This document shows, piece by piece, positions 32,451 to 41,948 of a DNA stretch of 64,000 bases. The stretch is from JAEUMD01 sp044222395. Its GTDB lineage: Bacteria > Pseudomonadota > Alphaproteobacteria > Rhizobiales > Hyphomicrobiaceae. A program made the translations under genes and the position numbers. The stretch is from NCBI GenBank assembly GCA_044222395.1, contig JBGANK010000007.1:33526-97525 (forward strand), read 5' to 3'. The notes below the pieces were generated by a model, which did no database searches, had not been told where the DNA came from, and saw only the letters and a program-made list of their open reading frames with translations. The first letter of the stretch is position 1. Each line of letters begins with the position of its first letter.

Positions 32451-34751
32451 TTACGGCAGTTCGTTCTTGTGGCAGTGGGCGCAGCCAACCTGAGTGCCGG
32501 CCGTGATCGTTGCAGTGCCATTCCGGCAGTTGGTGCCTTCGCTTTCGCACTTCAGACCAGTCCGGGTGACGGCGGCGACGGACAGCACGGTTCCCTGGCC
32601 GTTCTTGCCGTGGCAGGCCGCGCACTGAGTCTTCGCGGTCCGCTCGCCGACACGTTCCATGTAGTCCTCATGGTCGTGAGTCCAGGCAGCCGAGTTGCCG
32701 TTGTCGCCAACCGGATGCATGCCGTGCGGGCCATTGAGTGTCGGCGCCATGATGCCGAGGTGGCAGGTCTGGCACTCCAGCACCTTGCCGGTATGACCTT
32801 GCAGCTGGTTCGCAGCAACGTTGTCGTTGACGGTGTTGCCGCCGCTAGCTGGCCATTCCGCGTGTGTCGGACCATGGCAGCCTTCGCAGAACACGCCACC
32901 GTGACCGGAGCTGACGCGGTACAACTGCGGATTGCCTGTAGCTGGGCCTGTTGTGACGCGCGGCTCGGCAAAGCGCAGGTTGGTCGGCAGGATCGGCTTC
33001 GCGTTCGCATCGGTTGTGCGATACGTCTGCAACAGTCGGATCCCGTCGGGCGCTGCAATAACGTTTGCCGTCGCCGTAAGGTTGCTGTTGGCATCACCCG
33101 TATGACACGACCCGCACGTCGGTTCGTTGGCCCACGGCACGCGAGGCGTATTGGGATTGGTGTAGAAGTCCGAAGCGACGATGAAGCCGCCACCCGGCAT
33201 GTTCCTGGAGAAGTCGTTGCCGACATTCGCCAATTCGCCATGGCAGTCTTGGCACACCGCACCGGCCTTGTTCATGGTGCCGCGGTTGCACTGCGTACGC
33301 TTACCGGGGTGGCACGTGTAGCAGGACCTGTTCAGGATATCCTGCTCGAACGTGTTGATCGGCGTCGTCGACTGATTGGCCATGCGATCCGAGTCGTTCG
33401 GCGCCGGCATTTCCGGGAACAGCAGATTGCCTGCTGCATCCTTGACCAAGCCGTGGCTGGCGTGCATCACGCGCGACATCGATGCGTGTGAGGCTTGCTG
33501 CAAACCGTTAGCGGGCGCTTGGGTCGTTCCCTGCGGACCAACCTGCAACAGGTCGAGTGCCGGTGTGTAATGGCAGGACTGGCAGGCGACCGGCGTGTTG
33601 CCGACGCCCGTCGTAGCATTGTACCCGTTGAAAAGATGCGTGCCGTGCTTCTGGTCGTGGAGCTTCAGGATGTTGATGTCTGCTGCCCACTCCTCGCTCG
33701 ACCACAAGATGGTCTTGCGCCACTGCGGATCCTGACTGGGCGTCATCCTTTGAGCAGGGGGCAGGTTCCTCGTTGCAACACCATTACCCGGGCTGACGGA
33801 CAGGTGACAGCTCTTGCAATCGGATTCGCCCGAAACTGGCAGCACTGCGTCGAGGCTGGCGACGGTCGCGCCAGTCGAGTTGAGCTTCGCCTGGAACCGC
33901 ATCAGAGGATACGGGTTCTCACGCCCGTAGTCGTCGAAGGGTGCCATCGGTACACCTTCGTTGGCAAACCACTTGACGTTCCTGACGTCGTAGCCGAACG
34001 GGAAGTGCTTGCTGAAGAATGGAAGGTCTTTGTTGAAGCTCTTGCAGGCCTGCGGCTTGTTCGCCGTATAGGCGTTGATCGTCACGTTGGTCGGTACGTT
34101 GGGCAGCGCGCCCGAAACAGTTGTGAAATTCGTGATGCTGGGCATCGTGTGCTGCTTGATGTCGAGCGTACCATCGCCCAGCACCAGGAGTTCAATGTCC
34201 GGAACCGGCAGTCCGATATCGATTCCCTTCGGGTCGCCTGCCAGGTTGGCCGGCAGGTACGGTGCCAGAACGCCCGCCGGATAGAACGGGCCATAGGCCG
34301 CAACCGCGACCTCCCAGAAGTTCGTTTTGAAGATGCTCCCATCAGCTGCAACGATCCGCGGTGTGGTCCGCCATGGATCATTGGGATTCGAGGCAGCCGA
34401 ATAAACCACGTTGACAGTATTCTGATCGAGGATGATCGGGCGTGTCGATGCACGCTGAATGACCTGTGCGTGAGCCGTGTTGAACGGCGGCAGGATGGCC
34501 GCGATGCGGTTGTCGAGATCACCGCAGTGCATGCCGAGGTCATTGGAAACCAGGATCTGGTAGTTGGCGTTCGTGGTGAACGGCTGCTCGGGAACCGGCG
34601 TGTAAGTTCCTACTGCGGCCCGCCCCTTGCTCGTCGAGTTGATCGACTTTGGAACGGTCTGCGCGTCCACCTTCTTTGCGCTGACTTCCGTAGCACAAGC
34701 CAGAGCCACGGCAAGCATCGGCACGACGTGGACGTATCCTATTCGCTTCAT
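32451..34751 (-). CDS. Nonaheme secreted cytochrome c
   Basis: A 766-residue protein with a signal peptide (about 1-24, ending VSA). The first 350 residues lack heme motifs except a lone Cys in SNDLGMHCGDLDN, and have a beta-rich character. The second half carries nine CXXCH: CKSCH, CQSCH, CYTCH, CQDCH, CGSCH, CEGCH, CQTCH, CAACH and CAHCH. Additional cysteines (CNRG, CES, TNCRNG) between the last motifs may form disulfides. No lipobox is seen, so secretion rather than lipid anchoring is likely. It has its own terminator and a long upstream region with 22-base-spaced repeats. Confidence 0.92.
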   Translation of the reverse strand: MKRIGYVHVVPMLAVALACATEVSAKKVDAQTVPKSINSTSKGRAAVGTYTPVPEQPFTTNANYQILVSNDLGMHCGDLDNRIAAILPPFNTAHAQVIQRASTRPIILDQNTVNVVYSAASNPNDPWRTTPRIVAADGSIFKTNFWEVAVAAYGPFYPAGVLAPYLPANLAGDPKGIDIGLPVPDIELLVLGDGTLDIKQHTMPSITNFTTVSGALPNVPTNVTINAYTANKPQACKSFNKDLPFFSKHFPFGYDVRNVKWFANEGVPMAPFDDYGRENPYPLMRFQAKLNSTGATVASLDAVLPVSGESDCKSCHLSVSPGNGVATRNLPPAQRMTPSQDPQWRKTILWSSEEWAADINILKLHDQKHGTHLFNGYNATTGVGNTPVACQSCHYTPALDLLQVGPQGTTQAPANGLQQASHASMSRVMHASHGLVKDAAGNLLFPEMPAPNDSDRMANQSTTPINTFEQDILNRSCYTCHPGKRTQCNRGTMNKAGAVCQDCHGELANVGNDFSRNMPGGGFIVASDFYTNPNTPRVPWANEPTCGSCHTGDANSNLTATANVIAAPDGIRLLQTYRTTDANAKPILPTNLRFAEPRVTTGPATGNPQLYRVSSGHGGVFCEGCHGPTHAEWPASGGNTVNDNVAANQLQGHTGKVLECQTCHLGIMAPTLNGPHGMHPVGDNGNSAAWTHDHEDYMERVGERTAKTQCAACHGKNGQGTVLSVAAVTRTGLKCESEGTNCRNGTATITAGTQVGCAHCHKNELP

Positions 34752-35198
34752 GGTTTCCTCTCCAAATCCTTCATCCGTCCCTTGTGTTCAAATGCTCGTC
34801 GCAACAACAATGTTGCGTCATTCTGTCAAGGGTTGGTGAGCCAGTTCTAGTGGGCGGTTACCCCGGTCTTCTTAAGCGGTTACCCCAATTCCTTTAGGCG
34901 GCTACCTGTGGCGGCACGAAAACGCCCCGAGACCAACGGTTCACCTGAAAAGGCGCAACCGTCTCGAGGCGATGTCCGTGGCCCGGACACTTCTTATTTC
35001 TATTGGCTCAGATCTGCGTCGATTTTCGTTGAGGCTAGTCGACATAAAAAGCAGCAGTCAATGATCCGGAACAGCAAAGCAAAAAAAATTCGAATACGCA
35101 GATGCGAGATATTAACACGCAGCTTAGGGATCGATTGCTCCTAGTAGGCATTGAACATTACAACAAGCTTACATTTGGTTGACGCGACGCTGACAAGA
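34752..35198. other. AT-rich intergenic region with spaced repeats
   Basis: About 445 bases between two minus-strand genes, carrying the nonaheme promoter region. Three copies of GCGGTTACCCC-like 11-mers lie at 34854-34864, 34876-34886 and 34898-34908 (the last GCGGCTACCTG), at a constant 22-base period. No gene is supported. Low G+C from 35030 to 35190 stands out. Confidence 0.5.
34854..34908. repeat. Three 22-base-spaced repeats (iteron-like)
   Basis: GCGGTTACCCC occurs twice exactly and once with three changes, at exactly two helical turns, 100-155 bases upstream of the nonaheme start. This is the spacing expected of binding sites for a cooperative regulator, but it also recalls repeated termini of IS21-family insertion sequences. 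Confidence 0.5.
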
Positions 35199-35477
35199 TC
35201 ACTTCAGGCCGCGCATTCTCGGTGCGTCGTAATACATGCGCTCATCGTAAGGCGCTTGCGAATGAGCGTGCGACTTGTGCTCACGGCAATACCTGTAGCC
35301 GTCGACCTCGATATAGCAATAGCGCGAGCAAAAGTATCTCCCGCGCTCCCAGTAGCAGCCAACGGCTTCAGGCCCCATTGTTGGGTAGTCCCGATAATAC
35401 GAGCGGGGATGCGCATGTGCCGTCGCTGGCGCCAGCGTGGCCACGACGAGCGTAGTGATAAGAGCGAACCGCTGCAT
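35199..35477 (-). CDS. Small secreted Cys/Tyr-rich protein
   Basis: A 92-residue protein from the ATG at 35477 (an earlier in-frame start at 35516 would add 13 residues before the signal peptide). The signal peptide MQRFALITTLVVATLAPATAHA is followed by a Tyr/Arg/His-rich chain with four Cys in the form CYWERGRYFCSRYCYIEVDGYRYCREH. Two or more disulfides or a metal site are likely. No family is recognised. It lies downstream of the CusA gene on the same strand, with a gap of about 255 bases. Confidence 0.65.
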   Translation of the reverse strand: MQRFALITTLVVATLAPATAHAHPRSYYRDYPTMGPEAVGCYWERGRYFCSRYCYIEVDGYRYCREHKSHAHSQAPYDERMYYDAPRMRGLK

Positions 35478-35731
35478 CGATGCCTGCTCCTGATGTCTGC
35501 GCGTGCTTGAGATCAACGACCTCGGCTGACAAATACCATGGCCGGGTGCTTCGCTGCCGATGAAACCTCATTTTGACGCATTCCGTCATAAGGAAAAGGG
35601 GCGTTTCGTCGTTTCGGTTGCCGAAATGACACGGGAGTTGGCCTGCAGTCCAGTGCAGCCCGGCGCTGGTTTGGTTCAACGATGGAACGGAGGCGATTTT
35701 GCGAAACCTTCAGTTCCGTCGATGTGCGTTT

Positions 35732-38700
35732 TCAGTCGGTGACCTGTGCAGCCTCTGACAATTGCACACTTCGGCGCACGGCCTGCGGCGCGCTCTTGAC
35801 CAAGGCGTAGACCGCCGGGATCACCAACAGCGTCAGAATGGTCGACGTCACCATGCCGCCGATCATCGGCACCGCGATCCGCTGCATGACGTCCGCGCCC
35901 GTTCCATTGCTCCACAGGATCGGTAGCAATCCGGCGATGATTGCCGCCACCGTCATGAGCTTCGGTCGCACGCGTTCTACGGCGCCATCCATGATTGCCG
36001 ATTCCAAATCCGCACGGCCGACCGTTTCGCCCGTGCCCTGGCGCTTGGCCAGCATCGCCCGGTACGCCTGATCGATGTAGACCAGCATGACGACTCCGGT
36101 CTCGGCAGCGACACCGGCAAGAGCAATGAACCCAACCACGGTGGCGACCGACAGGTGAAGGCCCATCAGCCACATCATCCAGATTCCACCGACGAGCGCG
36201 AATGGCATCGACAACATGACGATGAGCACTTCCGTAATGCGCCGGAAGCACAGCCAAAGCAGAATGAAGATGGCAAGCAGCGTCAACGGCACGACCAGAG
36301 CCATGCGCGCGACCGCCCGTTCCAGGTGCTCGAATTGCCCGCTCCAAGTCAGCGAATAGCCCGATGGCAATGAAGCGGTTTGCGCGACGGCCTTCTTCGC
36401 ATCGGCCACGAACCCTGCCAGATCGCGGCCCTGGAAGTCGACATAGACATAGACGACGGGGCGGGCGCCTTCCGAACGAATGCTTGCCGGACCGCGCGAA
36501 ATCGAAAGCCGCGCCACTTCGCCTAACGTGACCGCGCCTTTGCCGTTGGGCAGAGGAACCAGCACCTCGCGCGCCAGCGCCTGCGGATCGCCACGCAGGG
36601 CGCGCGGATAGCGCAGGCTTACATTATAGCGCTCGCGTCCTTCGATGGTCGTCGTGATTGGGTCGCCGCCCACCGCTGCAGCAATCGTCGCGTTGACGTC
36701 GGCGATCGACAGGCCATAGCGTGCAAGCGCATCGCGATTAGGCACGATGTCGAGATAGCGGCCGCCGAGTGCGCGCTCTGCAAAAGCGCTCGTCGCGCCT
36801 GGAACTTTGCCGATAGCGGCTGAAACGCGGCTGGCGATGTCATCGAGGATGGCGAGGTCGTCGCCGAACACCTTGACGCCGAGCGTCGAGCGGATGCCGG
36901 TCGAGAGCATGTCGATGCGCGCCCTGATCGGCATGGTCCACGAGTTGGCGACGCCCGGCATTTGCAGAGCCTGGTCCATTTCGGCGATCAGCTTCTGCGT
37001 GGTCATCCCGGGTCGCCAGTCCCGCTCCGGCTTCAGGATGATCAGCGTCTCGAACATTTCCAGCGGCGCGGGATCGGTGGCCGTCGTCGCGCGGCCCGCC
37101 TTGCCGAGCACGGTTTCGACTTCGGGAAACGACTTGATGATCCGATCCTGCGTCTGCAGCAGCTCGGTCGCCTTGGTGATCGACAGTCCGGGCTGCGCAG
37201 TGGGCATATAGAATAGCGCGCCCTCGTTCAGCGTCGGCATGAACTCGCCGCCAAGCTGCTTGGCCGGCCACACCGTGAGCAGCATCAGCAGGGCCGCCAG
37301 TCCCAGCACCCAGCCCTTGAACCTCAAGACCACCTCGATCACCGGCCGATAGGCACGCACCAGCAGGTCATTGAGTGCGCGAGCCCGTGCCAGCGCCGGC
37401 CTGTCGCCCATCGTCCAAACCATGATGGCAGGCACGAGCGTCACCGACAGCAGTGCAGCCGCCGCCATCGCGAACGTCTTTGTGAAGGCAAGAGGTCGGA
37501 ACAGCCTGCCCTCTTCCGCTTCCAGCGCCAGGATCGGCAGAAACGAAACAGTGATGATGAGGAGGCTGAAAAACAACGCCGGCCCGACCTCGGTGGCAGC
37601 GGCAATCACTGCGTCCCGGCGAGATGCGCCCGATGCGAGACTATCGAGTCGCTTGTGCGCATTCTCGACCATCACCAACGCCGCATCGACCATGGCTCCG
37701 ATTGCGATTGCGAAGCCGCCGAGACTCATGATGTTGGCACCGATGCCGAACATGTGCATCGGCAGGAAGGCAATCATCATTCCGGCGGGCATCAAGAGTA
37801 TGGGGACCAGCGCACTGCGTGCGTGCATCAGGAACGCGGCGCAGATGAGAGCCACGATCAAGACCTCCTCGATCAGTGTCGTGCGCAGCGTTGTGATGGC
37901 CCTGCCGATCAGGACCGAGCGGTCGTAGATCGTCTGGATGGCGGCGCCGGCCGGCAGCGCCCCCGCTATCTCGGCAACTTTCGACTTGATGGCAGCAACG
38001 ACCCCGGGCGTGCTTGCGCCAGTCCGCTGGATCGCGATTCCCGATACGACCTCACCCTCGCCATTGAGGTCGGCGACACCGCGCCGTTCATCTGCCGCCA
38101 GCTCGACGTGGGCGATGTCTCTGACGAGCACGGGGACGGGGCGATCGCCGGCGACAACAAGCCGCTCGATATCGGCAATTTCGCGAAGGTAGCCGCGCCC
38201 CTGCACGGCAACCTCGCGTTCCGTCATCTCGATCGAACGCGCGCCGATCTCCTGGTTGCCGGAGCGGATCGCGGTGCGGACCTGCTCAAGCGAGATGCCG
38301 AGCGCTCTGAGCCGCTGCGGATCGACGACCACGCTATAGCTCTTGACGAACCCGCCAACGCTCGCGACTTCCGCGACGCCCGGCGTCGCGCCCAGCCGAT
38401 AGCGGATCTGCCAATCCTGCAGGGAACGCTGCTCTGCCAGCGACATCTTGTTGTCGCGCAAGACGTACTGGTAGACCCAGCCGACCCCCGTCGCGTCGGG
38501 TCCGAGCGTCGGAACCACGCCCGCCGGCAGGCGGTTGGCCGTCACGCCGATTTGCTCGAGCACGCGCACGCGGGCCGCGGCGACATCGGCACCTTCCTCC
38601 AGCACGACATGAATGAACGAAGTGCCCTGCACCGACATGCCGCGCACGACGCGCGCGCCTGGAACGCCAAGCAGTGCCGAGGCCAGCGGGTAGGTGACTT

Positions 38701-38890
38701 GATCCTCGACGATTTGCGGCGGTTGCCCAGGATACTCCGTGGCAACGATGACTTGAGAGTCGGAGATGTCGGGGATCGCATCGATCGGCACGCGCGGCAT
38801 CGAAATGAGCCCGGCAACACAAGCCAGCAGCACGGCGGCGATGGTAGCCAGTCGGTTGCGTGCCGACCAGCGGATCAGCCCCGCGATCAC
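35732..38890 (-). CDS. cusA: CusA/CzcA-type RND heavy-metal efflux pump
   Basis: A 1052-residue inner-membrane RND transporter with twelve predicted helices and the HME family signatures. It has the periplasmic Met cluster of CusA in YMPTAQPG, PLEMFETL and DMLSTGI, each corresponding to a methionine that binds Cu(I)/Ag(I) in E. coli CusA, so copper or silver is the likely substrate. The start overlaps the CusB stop by four bases. No CusC-type outer-membrane factor gene is present in the window. Confidence 0.95.
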   Translation of the reverse strand: MIAGLIRWSARNRLATIAAVLLACVAGLISMPRVPIDAIPDISDSQVIVATEYPGQPPQIVEDQVTYPLASALLGVPGARVVRGMSVQGTSFIHVVLEEGADVAAARVRVLEQIGVTANRLPAGVVPTLGPDATGVGWVYQYVLRDNKMSLAEQRSLQDWQIRYRLGATPGVAEVASVGGFVKSYSVVVDPQRLRALGISLEQVRTAIRSGNQEIGARSIEMTEREVAVQGRGYLREIADIERLVVAGDRPVPVLVRDIAHVELAADERRGVADLNGEGEVVSGIAIQRTGASTPGVVAAIKSKVAEIAGALPAGAAIQTIYDRSVLIGRAITTLRTTLIEEVLIVALICAAFLMHARSALVPILLMPAGMMIAFLPMHMFGIGANIMSLGGFAIAIGAMVDAALVMVENAHKRLDSLASGASRRDAVIAAATEVGPALFFSLLIITVSFLPILALEAEEGRLFRPLAFTKTFAMAAAALLSVTLVPAIMVWTMGDRPALARARALNDLLVRAYRPVIEVVLRFKGWVLGLAALLMLLTVWPAKQLGGEFMPTLNEGALFYMPTAQPGLSITKATELLQTQDRIIKSFPEVETVLGKAGRATTATDPAPLEMFETLIILKPERDWRPGMTTQKLIAEMDQALQMPGVANSWTMPIRARIDMLSTGIRSTLGVKVFGDDLAILDDIASRVSAAIGKVPGATSAFAERALGGRYLDIVPNRDALARYGLSIADVNATIAAAVGGDPITTTIEGRERYNVSLRYPRALRGDPQALAREVLVPLPNGKGAVTLGEVARLSISRGPASIRSEGARPVVYVYVDFQGRDLAGFVADAKKAVAQTASLPSGYSLTWSGQFEHLERAVARMALVVPLTLLAIFILLWLCFRRITEVLIVMLSMPFALVGGIWMMWLMGLHLSVATVVGFIALAGVAAETGVVMLVYIDQAYRAMLAKRQGTGETVGRADLESAIMDGAVERVRPKLMTVAAIIAGLLPILWSNGTGADVMQRIAVPMIGGMVTSTILTLLVIPAVYALVKSAPQAVRRSVQLSEAAQVTD

Positions 38891-40338
38891 GGCTTGCCTC
38901 GCGCATTTGCCAATGCGGTGAATGCTGCTTGCAGCTTGCTTTCTGCATCGATGAGGAACGCAGCGGAGGTAACGACGCTGTCACCCGCCGCAAGTCCTTC
39001 GAGCACTTCGGTATGGCCATCGGCACGCATGCCCACGTTCACTTTGCGTGGCTCGAAGCGTCCCTCGCCAAGCGCCAGCAGGACGTGCCGCTCGACACCG
39101 TCATCGATCACCGCGCTGTCCGGCACCGCGAGCACGTGGCGGCTTTCTGGAACCAGGAGGACATCGGCGTACATCTCCGGCTTCAGCCGCCCCTGCTGAT
39201 TGGGCACGTCGATGCAAACGCGCGCTGTGCGCGTCTCCGCCCGCAATGCGGGATAGACAAACCGCACGCTGCCTTCGATCGTTTCGCCCGGATAGGCGCG
39301 CGGCCGAACCTTCGCCCGCATACCGGGCTTCAATGCACCGACGTCGATCTCGGCGACATCGGCGATGACCCACATCTGCGACATGTCGGCGATGCGGAAC
39401 AGCTCCTCGCCCATGCCGATGCGCTGGCCGTTGATGAGCCGCTTCTCGATCACCACGCCCGACGCAGGAGACGGCCAGTCGGCCGCGCTCACGTTGGTCG
39501 TGCCGGTGAACAGCGCTTGTGCGCTGGAGTCCCCGGTCTTTCCGGCGATGCGGTTCTGCCGAGCGATCTCGATTTGCAGCATCTGCGAGCTGTTGCTGGA
39601 GATGCGGAACAGCGGTTGGCCTTGCCGCACGGCATGACCGACATGGCTCGCGTACACTTGTTCGGCGATTCCCTCGACGCCGGAGGAGACCACTGTGAGT
39701 CGGGTCTCGTCGTAGCTGACCACGCCAGAGGCACGGACCGGCGACGACATTTCGCGCGACTCCACGGTCCTTGTCTGGACCCCGGTGCGTTGAATCCTGC
39801 CGGCGGAGAGTTGCACGGCGCCGCCCTCACTCCCGCCGTCCTCCGCGAAGACGGGCACGTAGTCCATGCCCATTTCGTCCTTCTTGGGAACAGAGGAAAT
39901 GTCGGGCAGACCCATTGGGTTGCGGTAGTACAAAACCTTGCGCGCACTCATCGACGGCTGCCGCGCAGTCTCGTTCGTGACATGATCATGCTTGTGCGAC
40001 GGATTGTGCACATCGGCTTGCGTGTGAGTGGTGCGTGCTTTTGAATCGTAGTTCTCAAGCCCGGCCAGCTTTGCCGAGGCGTCGGTTGTGGCTGTGCTTT
40101 GCGGGACCGAGCGGTTGACGCCAGCGGCAGCGTCGTTCGCCGCGATGCGCGTTTGGGAAACGGATGCCTTGTCCTTCGGTTCGCTTTTGCAGATCGGGCC
40201 GGCAAGCAGTGCCGCTTCGATGGCGTCGGCACTGGCCATCGGCGAGACGCCAGCTCTGCCGATGATGCCGCCGCCAAACCAGGCGGCTATTCCTGCGAGA
40301 GTTACTGCGAGTGATGCGTATCCGGCTTTCGCATTCAT
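38887..40338 (-). CDS. cusB: CusB-type periplasmic adaptor (membrane fusion protein)
   Basis: A 483-residue protein with one N-terminal hydrophobic segment, a long polar linker and a heavy-metal-binding domain at about residues 132-165 (YYRNPMGLPDISSVPKKDEMGMDYVPVF, the YRNPM/MGMDY signature). Lipoyl/barrel-sandwich and beta-barrel domains follow (SPASGVVIEKRLINGQRIGMGEELFRIADMSQMWVIADVAE). It bridges CusA to an outer-membrane channel. The overlap with both neighbours by ATGA shows one operon: STN protein, CusB, CusA. A His-rich stretch HNPSHKHDH near residue 113 adds to the metal-binding impression. Confidence 0.93.
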   Translation of the reverse strand: MNAKAGYASLAVTLAGIAAWFGGGIIGRAGVSPMASADAIEAALLAGPICKSEPKDKASVSQTRIAANDAAAGVNRSVPQSTATTDASAKLAGLENYDSKARTTHTQADVHNPSHKHDHVTNETARQPSMSARKVLYYRNPMGLPDISSVPKKDEMGMDYVPVFAEDGGSEGGAVQLSAGRIQRTGVQTRTVESREMSSPVRASGVVSYDETRLTVVSSGVEGIAEQVYASHVGHAVRQGQPLFRISSNSSQMLQIEIARQNRIAGKTGDSSAQALFTGTTNVSAADWPSPASGVVIEKRLINGQRIGMGEELFRIADMSQMWVIADVAEIDVGALKPGMRAKVRPRAYPGETIEGSVRFVYPALRAETRTARVCIDVPNQQGRLKPEMYADVLLVPESRHVLAVPDSAVIDDGVERHVLLALGEGRFEPRKVNVGMRADGHTEVLEGLAAGDSVVTSAAFLIDAESKLQAAFTALANARGKP

Positions 40339-40970
40339 GGCTGCATCGGCCCGGCGCTCGGTGCCATCCGCCTCTGCATCGCATTGCTGCGAATGGCGCG
40401 CTTGGCATAGGCCTTGAGAAACGCTTCGTCGACGACCGGCACAGGCGCTTCTGACCCGAACAGTTCGCGCGCCAGCTGTCGGCCCTCGGGCGACAGCTCG
40501 GAATGCTGGCCGACAGCAGATGCTGACGTAGGCCGGGCAAGTGCATGAGGCAGCGGCATCGGTGCGGGCTTGATCGCTGCTGGCACGATCGGGGGTGCCA
40601 CTGCCGTGGCCTGGGCGCCTGCAGTCGTCACCTGGACGCTGGCCTGCAGGATCATGACGTTGAGTCCCTGTGGCGTTTGGCTCATGATGAAATTGTAGTT
40701 GCTGAGGAGCGCCGCGATCACGCCTTCAAGCTTGCCGCGATAGCTCCCGCTGACCGAGGTGTCGAGATCGACATTCGACGTCACCTTGGCCTTGTAGGTC
40801 GTGGCGATTTTTTCCAGAACTTCGCCGAGCTTGGCGTCTTGTACATTGAGCACAACCGCATCTGTGGCTCCAACCACCGCGATATCGGCGATCACCGGCG
40901 CCGAGCCGATGGTCATCGCAGTCGACAAGACCAGCACGGCGACCAACGCAATTGAACGTCTCGGGTGCAT
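40335..40970 (-). CDS. Periplasmic protein with STN-like (secretin/TonB N-terminal) domain
   Basis: About 211 residues from the ATG at 40970 (an in-frame ATG at 40994 adds 8 residues). A signal-like segment is followed by an STN-like module, VVLNVQDAKLGEVLEKIATTYKAKVTSNVDLDTSVSGSYRGKLEGVIAALLSNYNFIMSQTPQGLNVMIL, as at the N-terminus of secretins and FecA-type receptors. The C-terminal half is Pro/Ala-rich, then helical. It overlaps cusB by four bases. A role in copper sensing or as an adaptor is possible but nothing proves it. Confidence 0.8.
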   Translation of the reverse strand: MHPRRSIALVAVLVLSTAMTIGSAPVIADIAVVGATDAVVLNVQDAKLGEVLEKIATTYKAKVTSNVDLDTSVSGSYRGKLEGVIAALLSNYNFIMSQTPQGLNVMILQASVQVTTAGAQATAVAPPIVPAAIKPAPMPLPHALARPTSASAVGQHSELSPEGRQLARELFGSEAPVPVVDEAFLKAYAKRAIRSNAMQRRMAPSAGPMQP

Positions 40971-41061
40971 GCAGATGTGTCTGGCGCTACGCATGGCACT
41001 GGCCTCCCGCCATATCTCCGCGGCAGCCGATCCGACACGCGTCCGGCGCCGTCGTCTCTAA

Positions 41062-41775
41062 TCACTCCGGCTTCTTGATCGAGAGCAGCTCGACCTCGAA
41101 GATCAGCGTCATGTTGGGGCCGATCAGAGCGCCGGCACCTTGCGCCGAGTACGCCAGCTGCGGTGGAACGTAGAGTTCCCACTTCGAGCCGACCGGCATC
41201 ATCTGCATGGCCTCGCGCCATCCCGGAATGGCACCCTTGAGATCGAAGGTCGCTGGCTGGTTGCGCTTCCATGTGTTGTCGATCTCGGTGCCATCGAGGA
41301 GTGATCCGCGATAGTTGGCGGTCACGGTGTCGGTGGCGGTCGGCTTTTCGCCCGTGCCCGCACTCAGGATCTTGTATTGCAGGCCGCTTTCGAGCGTGAC
41401 GACACCTTCCTTCTTGCCGTTCTCGGCCATGAAGGCGTCACCCGCCATCTTGTTGTCGAGCCCGGCGAGCTGGCGCGTCTTGCCCATGCGCTGAGTCATG
41501 TGCTGCTGCCAGCCGCGATACGTCGCGCGGTATTCTTCCTCGCTCATCGCCAGCTCGCGGCGCTCGTAGGAATCCCGCATGCCCTGCAGCACTTTTTCGA
41601 AATCGAGCTCACCCATGCCTTGCTGAATCAGGCTGCGGCCGAAGGCGATGCCGATCGAATAGCTCAGTCGTTCGCGTTCGTTGGTGAGTTTGGATGTGTC
41701 GGCGGCCGCTGCTGCTGACGCAGTGAGTGCCAATGCAAGCGCCGCGGTGAGGGTCGTCTTTGACGCGTTAATCAT
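41062..41775 (-). CDS. FKBP-type peptidyl-prolyl isomerase (FkpA-like)
   Basis: A 237-residue periplasmic protein. The start at 41775 is preferred because it leads directly into a signal peptide ending SAAAAAADT; the longer frame from 41856 has a non-signal leader. An FkpA-type N-terminal dimerisation domain (LSYSIGIAFGRSLIQQGM...) is followed by an FKBP domain: VTANYRGSLLDGTEIDNTW, IPGWREAMQMMPVGSKWELYVPPQLAYSAQG, LIFEVELLSI. It speeds proline isomerisation and may help fold secreted proteins such as the multicopper oxidase encoded just upstream (minus strand). Confidence 0.95.
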   Translation of the reverse strand: MINASKTTLTAALALALTASAAAAADTSKLTNERERLSYSIGIAFGRSLIQQGMGELDFEKVLQGMRDSYERRELAMSEEEYRATYRGWQQHMTQRMGKTRQLAGLDNKMAGDAFMAENGKKEGVVTLESGLQYKILSAGTGEKPTATDTVTANYRGSLLDGTEIDNTWKRNQPATFDLKGAIPGWREAMQMMPVGSKWELYVPPQLAYSAQGAGALIGPNMTLIFEVELLSIKKPE

Positions 41776-41910
41776 CGCTCGTCCGAATGAGTACGCTGAA
41801 GGAACCGACGCAGATCGGAATGTGATGTGCGGCGTGCTTATGCTGGGAGAAGGCAAGATCCGGGCCGAGTAGTCCTTCGGCCACGATCAGGACGTGGTTA
41901 GGAATCGAGG

Positions 41911-41938
41911 CGCCGTAGCCGGAAACCCGGCTACGGCG
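41911..41938 (-). terminator. Perfect 12-base hairpin downstream of the multicopper oxidase
   Basis: CGCCGTAGCCGG pairs perfectly with CCGGCTACGGCG around a 4-base loop (41923-41926), starting about 10 bases beyond the oxidase stop. There is no T-tract on either strand, so it may act as an mRNA-stabilising hairpin or a weak terminator rather than a classical one. Confidence 0.6.
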
Positions 41939-41948
41939 TGTCTTGGTC

